Assembly (NCBI GenBank): GCA_002784365.1 | Contig: PFKY01000062.1 | Location: 1 to 11,071 of the forward strand | Direction of reading: 5' to 3' | DNA from: Candidatus Wolfebacteria bacterium CG_4_10_14_0_8_um_filter_39_64 | GTDB taxonomy: Bacteria; Patescibacteriota; Minisyncoccia; UBA6257; UBA9933 | DNA length: 11,071 bases | Shown: positions 6,792-11,071 of the stretch, piece after piece | Layout: every line of letters begins with the position of its first letter | Numbering within the stretch: position 1 is the first letter of the stretch | Made by a program: the position numbers and the translations under genes | The notes under the pieces: generated by a model | Told to the model about the DNA's origin: nothing | Seen by the model: only the letters and a program-made list of their open reading frames with translations | Databases searched by the model: none

Positions 6792-6820
6792 TTGACTATT
6801 AACTATTGACTAATTACTAT
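6792..6820 (+). promoter_or_regulatory. Possible promoter for infA giving a leaderless mRNA
   Basis: TTGACT (6792-6797, 5/6) and TACTAT (6815-6820, 4/6) are 17 nt apart. A second -10-like TATATT lies at 6818-6823. Transcription would start about 6826-6830, essentially at the infA ATG (6829). The sequence is a low-complexity tract of TTGACTA/TTAACTA units, so chance resemblance is possible. Confidence 0.35.
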
Positions 6821-6828
6821 ATTAAGGC

Positions 6829-7038
6829 ATGCCGGATAAGAAAAAACGAATCGAAGGAATAGTTATGGAATCTCTGCCTTCCGCTACTTTTAAGGTTAAA
6901 ATCTCCGACAGCGAAGAGATTCTTGCTTATCCTTCCGGAAAGATGAGATTATATTTCATTAAGGTTTTGCCGGGCGACAGGGTTTTGGTGGAATTAAGCG
7001 AAGACAGAAAAAGAGGGAGAATAGTCCGCAGGCTATAA
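6829..7038 (+). CDS. infA: Translation initiation factor IF-1
   Basis: IF-1 binds the A site of the 30S subunit during initiation, working with IF-2 and IF-3. The 69-residue length fits the family (about 72). The OB-fold sequence runs IEGIVMESLPSATFKVKI, SGKMRLYFIKVLPGDRVLVE and RGRIVRRL, which are the conserved IF-1 blocks. The only purine-rich match, AAGG at 6824-6827, is 1 nt from the ATG, too close to act as a Shine-Dalgarno site; a leaderless start is possible. It is followed by rpmJ, as in many bacteria, but separated from it by the first copy of a duplicated intergenic repeat that begins at the infA stop codon. Confidence 0.97.
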   Translation: MPDKKKRIEGIVMESLPSATFKVKISDSEEILAYPSGKMRLYFIKVLPGDRVLVELSEDRKRGRIVRRL

Positions 7039-7127
7039 ACGCGATGCTAATATACTAATTCATGCTAATGATACTAATAATATTCGTATAATTAGTATCC
7101 ATTCGTATATTGGCATCGATTTAGCGA
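7036..7127 (+). repeat. Intergenic repeat copy 1 (infA-rpmJ)
   Basis: This 92-bp unit begins with the infA TAA stop. It is repeated at 7249-7337 with one substitution (G7064 to A7277) and a 3-nt deletion. It folds back: CGATGCTAATATAC (7042-7055) pairs with 7105-7118 (one T-G wobble), and GATACTAAT (7070-7078) pairs perfectly with 7091-7099. Its left half is made of reiterated CTAAT steps. No promoter or Shine-Dalgarno site was recognised in it. Confidence 0.9.
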
Positions 7128-7134
7128 AGCGATT

Positions 7135-7251
7135 ATGAAGGTACGTTCATCCGTTAAAAAAATTTGTAAAAGTTGCAAAACTGTCCGGCGACAAGGGAAA
7201 ATTTATGTTATCTGCAAAAAGAATCCCAAGCATAAACAGAGACAAGGATAA
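7135..7251 (+). CDS. rpmJ: Large ribosomal subunit protein bL36, zinc-binding form
   Basis: This 38-residue protein is a late-assembling component of the 50S subunit. The sequence starts [20 protein letters not shown] and ends KHKQRQG, the family's hallmark. All four zinc ligands are present (C11, C14, C27, H33), so it is the C+ form. It sits between infA and rpsM, its standard place, but is flanked on both sides by nearly identical repeats. The start has no Shine-Dalgarno site; the upstream bases are a small duplication of GCGA followed by TT. Confidence 0.96.
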   Translation: MKVRSSVKKICKSCKTVRRQGKIYVICKKNPKHKQRQG

Positions 7252-7337
7252 ACGCGATGCTAATATACTAATTCATACTAATGATACTAATATTCGTATA
7301 ATTAGTATCCATTCGTATATTGGCATCGATTTAGCGA
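7249..7337 (+). repeat. Intergenic repeat copy 2 (rpmJ-rpsM)
   Basis: This 89-bp copy starts with the rpmJ TAA stop and ends directly against the rpsM ATG, so it is the whole intergenic gap. The outer arms are 7255-7268 and 7315-7328. Apart from one substitution and a 3-nt gap it is identical to 7036-7127. It carries no Shine-Dalgarno site, so rpsM translation depends on something else, perhaps coupling or local structure. Confidence 0.9.
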
Positions 7338-7721
7338 ATGAGACTCGTTGGTATAAATATTCCCGATAATAAACGCATTGTGATAGCGCTGACTTATGTT
7401 TACGGCATCGGCCACTCTTTGGCGGATCAAATCCTGAAATCGGCCAAAATTGATTTAAATAAACGAGCAAAAGATTTAACTTCCGAAGAAATTAACCGGA
7501 TAAAAGAAATAATTGAAAGAAGTTATAAAATTGAGGGGGAATTGCGTCAAATAGTTAAGCAAAATATCGGTCGTCTCAAAGAAATCCAATGCTATCGGGG
7601 AATTAGGCATTTAAAAAGATTGCCGACAAGAGGACAAAGAACCAAAACAAATTCCCGGACAGTGCGAGGCAATGTCAGAAAAACAGTCGGCAGCGGAAAA
7701 AGAAAATTAGAAAAGACGTAA
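7338..7721 (+). CDS. rpsM: Small ribosomal subunit protein uS13
   Basis: uS13 sits in the head of the 30S subunit, contacting the P-site tRNA and the 50S subunit. At 127 residues it is slightly longer than E. coli S13 (118). The N-terminus MRLVGINIPDNKRIVIALTY, the H2TH helices including YGIGHSLADQIL, and the basic C-terminal block YRGIRHLKRLPTRGQRTKTN are typical. It is followed by rpsK after 18 nt and belongs to the same cluster. No Shine-Dalgarno site precedes the ATG, which abuts the repeat at 7249-7337. Confidence 0.97.
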   Translation: MRLVGINIPDNKRIVIALTYVYGIGHSLADQILKSAKIDLNKRAKDLTSEEINRIKEIIERSYKIEGELRQIVKQNIGRLKEIQCYRGIRHLKRLPTRGQRTKTNSRTVRGNVRKTVGSGKRKLEKT

Positions 7722-7739
7722 ACCAATAAAAAAACGATT

Positions 7740-8198
7740 ATGGGTAAGAAAAAAATAATTAAAAAAAGCGAAGAAGAAATATTAAGGGAGAAAGATAAGC
7801 TGGAAACGACGATAAGCAAAGCGGCTGCCGGGAAAAATATTGGCGCTAAAAAAATAGAAAGCGGTCGGGTTTATATCAACGCTACCTATAATAATACGCT
7901 TTTAACCGTTACCGACAGGTCGGGTAATGTGATTACCTGGGCTTCGGCTGGCTCATTGGGATTCTCCGGTCCAAAGAAAGCCACGCCTTTTGCTGCCTCC
8001 AAAGTAGTGTCTGTTATCAGCGAAAAATTAAAAAAAATCGGGTTTTCAAACCTTGAGGTTATTGTTAAAGGCGTGGGAACCGGTCGCGATTCATCTATCC
8101 GGTCGTTGGCTAATCAGGGATTCAATATTTTATCAATTAAAGACATGACACCCGTTCCCCACAATGGCCCAAGACCGCCGAAAGTGAGAAGAGTGTAA
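7740..8198 (+). CDS. rpsK: Small ribosomal subunit protein uS11 with N-terminal extension
   Basis: uS11 lies on the 30S platform near the mRNA exit and binds 16S rRNA with bS6/bS18. The core is clear: GRVYINATYNNTLLTVTDRS, the GFSGPKKATPFAA block, VIVKGVGTGRDSSIRSL and the terminal TPVPHNGPRPPKVRRV. The usual Cys in HNGCRPP is Pro here. The protein has 152 residues, against about 129 in E. coli. The extra length is a Lys/Glu-rich N-terminal extension of roughly 23 residues, starting MGKKKIIKKSEEE. An 18-nt A-rich gap without a Shine-Dalgarno site separates it from rpsM. In most bacteria rpsD, rpoA and rplQ come next; here they do not. Confidence 0.97.
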   Translation: MGKKKIIKKSEEEILREKDKLETTISKAAAGKNIGAKKIESGRVYINATYNNTLLTVTDRSGNVITWASAGSLGFSGPKKATPFAASKVVSVISEKLKKIGFSNLEVIVKGVGTGRDSSIRSLANQGFNILSIKDMTPVPHNGPRPPKVRRV

Positions 8199-8205
8199 AT
8201 ATAAA

Positions 8206-8307
8206 AATTATTCTAATTAGTCTAATTTCTAATTATTCTAAAATTTGGGTATTGGGATTTGGGATTTATTTAGGTCAATTAGAATAATTAGGTTAATTAG
8301 AGTAATT
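8206..8307. repeat. Intergenic inverted repeat of TCTAATT units (rpsK-rnc)
   Basis: Bases 8206-8227 pair with 8286-8307 over 22 continuous positions, three of them G-U wobbles in RNA. The stem is built of reiterated TCTAATT/AATTAGA motifs. The 58-nt loop carries three GGG runs (8247, 8254 and 8261) separated by four bases each, in TTGGGATTTGGGATTT-type sequence. It fills almost the whole gap between rpsK and rnc. There is no U-run, so it is not a standard terminator. Confidence 0.7.
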
Positions 8308-8315
8308 TACAAAAC

Positions 8316-9011
8316 GTGGTTTCAGATTTATCCAAATTAGAGCAGAAATTGGGAATACAATTTAAGAATAAGGACCTTCTTAAAGAGGCCATTACTCATC
8401 GTTCCTATCTCAATGAGAATCCTTCTTGGAACCTGCCTCATAATGAGCGTTTGGAATTTTTAGGCGATGCGGTTTTGGAATTGGCGGTAACCGAAGACCT
8501 TTTTAATCAATATCCTCAGTATCCTGAAGGACAGTTGACGAGCTTGCGGGCGGCTTTGGTTAATTATCAAGCAATAGCTACGGTGGCGCGAGACCTGAAT
8601 TTGGGAAATTTCATCCTGTTATCCCGAGGCGAAGCCAAAGATGTCGGCCGGGCCCGAGAAGTGATTTTGGCCAATGCGATGGAGGCTTTGCTTGGCGCAA
8701 TTTATTTAGATAACGGTTATCAAGGAGCAAAAAAAATAATTGAACGATTCGTCATTAATCCCAATCTGGACAAAATTATTGAAGCCGGTCTTTATAAAGA
8801 CCCCAAAAGTCATCTCCAGGAAGTAGTGCAGGAAAAATTAAAATTGACACCCACTTATCAAATATTGGAAGAATGGGGACCGGACCATAAAAAGATATTC
8901 AGGATGGGAGTTTATTTCGGAGAAAAATTAATAACCGAAGGCGAAGGGTATTCCAAACAGGAAGCAGAAATTGAAGCAGCCAAGAACGCATTGAAAACAT
9001 ATGTTTCTTAA
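8316..9011 (+). CDS. rnc: Ribonuclease III
   Basis: This enzyme cleaves double-stranded RNA in rRNA maturation and mRNA turnover. In 231 residues it has the standard two domains. The nuclease domain (about 6-150) has the signature NERLEFLGDAVLELA at 43-57, giving E47 and D51. The dsRNA-binding domain (about 162-230) has DPKSHLQEVVQEKL and a C-terminal EIEAAKNAL helix. In the second metal-binding motif, ILANAMEALLGAIYLD at 117-132, the residue aligned with E. coli D114 is Asn (N120), while E123 is kept. The start is GTG at 8316: an in-frame TAG at 8298-8300 and no other start codon between leave it as the only good choice. There is no Shine-Dalgarno site. The gene overlaps the next by 11 bp; rnc-smc pairing is known from other bacteria. 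Confidence 0.95.
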   Translation: MVSDLSKLEQKLGIQFKNKDLLKEAITHRSYLNENPSWNLPHNERLEFLGDAVLELAVTEDLFNQYPQYPEGQLTSLRAALVNYQAIATVARDLNLGNFILLSRGEAKDVGRAREVILANAMEALLGAIYLDNGYQGAKKIIERFVINPNLDKIIEAGLYKDPKSHLQEVVQEKLKLTPTYQILEEWGPDHKKIFRMGVYFGEKLITEGEGYSKQEAEIEAAKNALKTYVS

Positions 9012-11071
9012 ATCTTTAGAACTCAACGGTTTTAAATCTTTCGCTCAGAAGATCGTCTTGGAATTTCCGCCGGGCATTACGGCGATTGTCGGGCCAAACG
9101 GCGCCGGCAAATCAAACGTTATTGATGCCATTCGGTGGCTTTTGGGTGAGCGGGAGGCAAAAAATTTGAGGGGCGCTAAAGCCGAGGATTTGATTTTTAA
9201 CGGCACTCCAAAAAAACCGAGATTGAGCATGGCTCAGGCCAGACTTTATTTTGACAATAGTTCCGGTTTCTTTCCCGTTGATTTCAAAGAGGTTGTGATT
9301 AATCGGCGGGTCGGCCGGGACAGCATTTCCCAATATTTTATTAATAAGGCGGAGGTACGGCTTAAAGATGTAATTAATTTTTTTAGTCGTTCGCGGCTTG
9401 GAACAAAAGGATTAACGATTATCAATCAGGGGGACAGCGATTTGTTTGTCAGGGCTTCGGCCGAAGAGCGGAGAATAATGATTGAAGAAGTTCTGGGACT
9501 GCGCGAATATCAAATCAAAAAAATTGAAGCCGAACGTAAGCTGAAAAACACCTTTTTTAATCTGGAAAAAGCAAGGGCGATGATTGAAGAGGTGGCTCCG
9601 CGCCTCAGGACGCTTAAACGCCAAACCAATAAATGGGCGAAGCGGGTTAAACTTCAGGAAGAATTGGAGCAGCTTGAAAAAAATTACTTTTCTTATAAAT
9701 TAAACGGAATAAGAAGCAGTCAAGCCGAAATTGAACCGGCCCTTAATTCTTTTGATAAACAAATTGATGAAAAACAGAAAGAACTGAATATTTTGGAATC
9801 AAAACTTAAAAAAATTGAATCCCAGCCGCAAGAGTATCAGGAAATAAAAAAGATTAAACACAAACAACAGGAATTATTGCTCGAGCGCTCCCAAATCCAG
9901 AAAGAACTCGGCCGTTTGGAGGCAAAATTGGAATTTTTTGCCGCCGACCGCGGCGATACAAATAATAATTTTAAAAACGAAGATTTATTTGGTTTTATTA
10001 ATGAGGCCAAGCAAATTCTTGAAGAAGGCCTAAGGCAATCAAACTTTGAAAAATTAAAAAGCATCATTAAAGAATTGATTGATAAAATTGATAATCTTCT
10101 AAGCCCTGCCAAAACCGAAGATTTTAAACCAAATGCATTATCGGAGTTAGAAAAAAGCAGGGACGATTTGCTGGCGAAATTCGACACGGCAGAAAAGGAA
10201 TTGAAAAAATTAGAGAAGGAAGAAACTGACATAACCGTCAATTTGGAAGAATTTAATAAAAATTTTCAAAAAACATTTGAATTAACAGAATCCAAAAGGA
10301 GAGAATTAAGGGATTTGGAAGAAAAGAAAAACAGGATTCTTTTTGAAAAGGAAAAACTGAATTTAAAATTTCAAGATTTGGAAAATCAATTAAGACAGAT
10401 AGGAAAAACAGTAAAAGATTTTAATTTTGAAGAATCTCAAGCTCTTCCGGAACCAAATATTCCGGACATCGAGCCGGACATTGAAAAACGAATGTTTAAA
10501 TTGAGAACTGAACTCTCGGCTATGGGTGAAATTGACGAATCTTTGGTCAAAGAAACTCAGGAAGTGGAAACTCATTATAATTTTTTGACAAGCCAATCAA
10601 AAGATTTAGATAAAGCCATCATTGATTTAAAAAATCTCATTAAAAAATTAAATGAAAAAATTCATTTTGAATTCAACAGTTCGTTACATTCAATTAACGA
10701 AGAATTTAACAAATTTTTCCGATTGATGTTTAATGGAGGGCAAGCAAAACTAAGAATTAAGAATTATGAATTAAGAATTAAAAATGACAATGACAATAAC
10801 AGTGACAATGACAACGAATTTGAAGAAAGGCAATTGAAGTCCGGAGTGGAAATTAATTTAAGTTTGCCAAAAAAACGAATTAGTAGTCTGGAAATGCTTT
10901 CGGGCGGCGAGAAAAGTCTGGTTTCGATTGCCGCTCTTTTTGCCCTGATTTCAATCAGCCCGCCGCCGTTTTTGGTCTTAGATGAAATTGACGCCGCTTT
11001 AGACGAGAATAATTCAAAAAGATTCGCTAATCTTATCAAAGAATTTTCCAGGAAAACGCAATTCATTGTGG
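9001..11071 (+). CDS. smc: SMC-like chromosome organisation ATPase, compact form, 3'-truncated by window edge
   Basis: SMC proteins dimerise, bind DNA and use ATP to organise and segregate chromosomes. The frame is open from 9001 to the right edge (690 codons). The start MFLKSLELNGFKSFA matches the usual SMC start. The N-head has Walker A GPNGAGKSN (31-39) and IINQGDSD plus EERRIMIEEVLGLREYQIKK, the canonical post-Walker blocks. The C-head has FNKFFRLMFNGGQAKL, the ABC signature LSGGEKSL (633-640) and Walker B FLVLDEIDAALD with D661 and E662, then QFIV at the edge. Only about 595 residues separate Walker A from the signature, against roughly 1,000 or more in standard SMC of about 1,150-1,200 residues. 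I see no hinge domain and no CxxC zinc hook. A low-complexity in-frame insert lies at 584-606. The gene overlaps rnc by 11 bp and lacks a Shine-Dalgarno site. A separate SMC-related family, rather than SMC proper, is possible. Confidence 0.88.
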   Translation, partial: MFLKSLELNGFKSFAQKIVLEFPPGITAIVGPNGAGKSNVIDAIRWLLGEREAKNLRGAKAEDLIFNGTPKKPRLSMAQARLYFDNSSGFFPVDFKEVVINRRVGRDSISQYFINKAEVRLKDVINFFSRSRLGTKGLTIINQGDSDLFVRASAEERRIMIEEVLGLREYQIKKIEAERKLKNTFFNLEKARAMIEEVAPRLRTLKRQTNKWAKRVKLQEELEQLEKNYFSYKLNGIRSSQAEIEPALNSFDKQIDEKQKELNILESKLKKIESQPQEYQEIKKIKHKQQELLLERSQIQKELGRLEAKLEFFAADRGDTNNNFKNEDLFGFINEAKQILEEGLRQSNFEKLKSIIKELIDKIDNLLSPAKTEDFKPNALSELEKSRDDLLAKFDTAEKELKKLEKEETDITVNLEEFNKNFQKTFELTESKRRELRDLEEKKNRILFEKEKLNLKFQDLENQLRQIGKTVKDFNFEESQALPEPNIPDIEPDIEKRMFKLRTELSAMGEIDESLVKETQEVETHYNFLTSQSKDLDKAIIDLKNLIKKLNEKIHFEFNSSLHSINEEFNKFFRLMFNGGQAKLRIKNYELRIKNDNDNNSDNDNEFEERQLKSGVEINLSLPKKRISSLEMLSGGEKSLVSIAALFALISISPPPFLVLDEIDAALDENNSKRFANLIKEFSRKTQFIV
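10751..10814 (+). repeat. Low-complexity repeats inside the SMC-like gene
   Basis: Two adjoining tracts are translated in frame. Bases 10751-10780 are reiterated AAGAATTA-type units encoding LRIKNYELRIKN. Bases 10785-10814 are five hexamers (TGACAA, TGACAA, TAACAG, TGACAA, TGACAA) encoding an Asp/Asn-rich loop. The insert falls between the GGGQAKLRI strand and the SGVEI strand of the C-terminal head, where the family normally has a shorter acidic loop. Confidence 0.8.

Noticed and set aside
7036..7337. CRISPR-like array from the two repeats around rpmJ
   Set aside because: There are only two ~90-bp copies and the 'spacer' is a complete bL36 gene; no further repeats or cas genes are present.
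8252..8285. Promoter for rnc using TTGGGA and TAGAAT
   Set aside because: Spacing is 15 or 22 nt depending on the -35 chosen, and both boxes lie in reiterated low-complexity sequence.

Overview
The window is a gene-dense, AT-rich bacterial chromosome segment with all genes on the + strand. It most resembles a Patescibacteria (CPR) genome, probably a Parcubacteria-like lineage. This rests on the DUF5667-type secreted protein, a short alanyl-tRNA synthetase without the C-Ala domain, a compact SMC-like ATPase without a recognisable hinge, a membrane protein with a baseplate-J-like region, a reshuffled ribosomal protein cluster and repeat-rich intergenic gaps. The lineage call is inference from gene content; no rRNA is present to confirm it. 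No mobile-element protein, tRNA, rRNA or CRISPR array was found.

Layout. Bases 1-2298 carry the end of dnaG and all of rpoD, the retained core of the classical macromolecular-synthesis operon, with the two genes overlapping. A good sigma70-type promoter (2305-2333) follows and probably drives a secreted DUF5667-like coiled-coil protein and alaS, which are joined by a TAATG stop/start overlap. The 386-bp gap 5038-5423 is the strangest part of the window. It holds a 16-bp inverted repeat enclosing an extended -10 promoter, then a 187-nt fold-back element predicted to form a three-way junction. A single-pass membrane protein with a baseplate-J-like domain follows (5424-6785). Then come infA, rpmJ, rpsM and rpsK, and finally rnc overlapping an SMC-like gene that runs off the right edge.

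The genes are mostly information-processing: replication priming, the primary sigma factor, tRNA charging, translation initiation, small and large subunit proteins, dsRNA processing and chromosome organisation. The infA-rpmJ-rpsM-rpsK block is the start of the usual alpha operon, but rpsD, rpoA and rplQ are not next to it; rnc and smc follow instead.

The recurrent theme of the hunt is short repetitive DNA. Two near-identical ~90-bp hairpin repeats exactly fill the gaps on either side of rpmJ. A 22-bp stem lies between rpsK and rnc. Repeat clusters that look intergenic in style sit in frame inside dnaG and smc. With the two elements in the alaS gap, this suggests a genome in which small palindromic or satellite-like repeats spread between genes and occasionally enter them.
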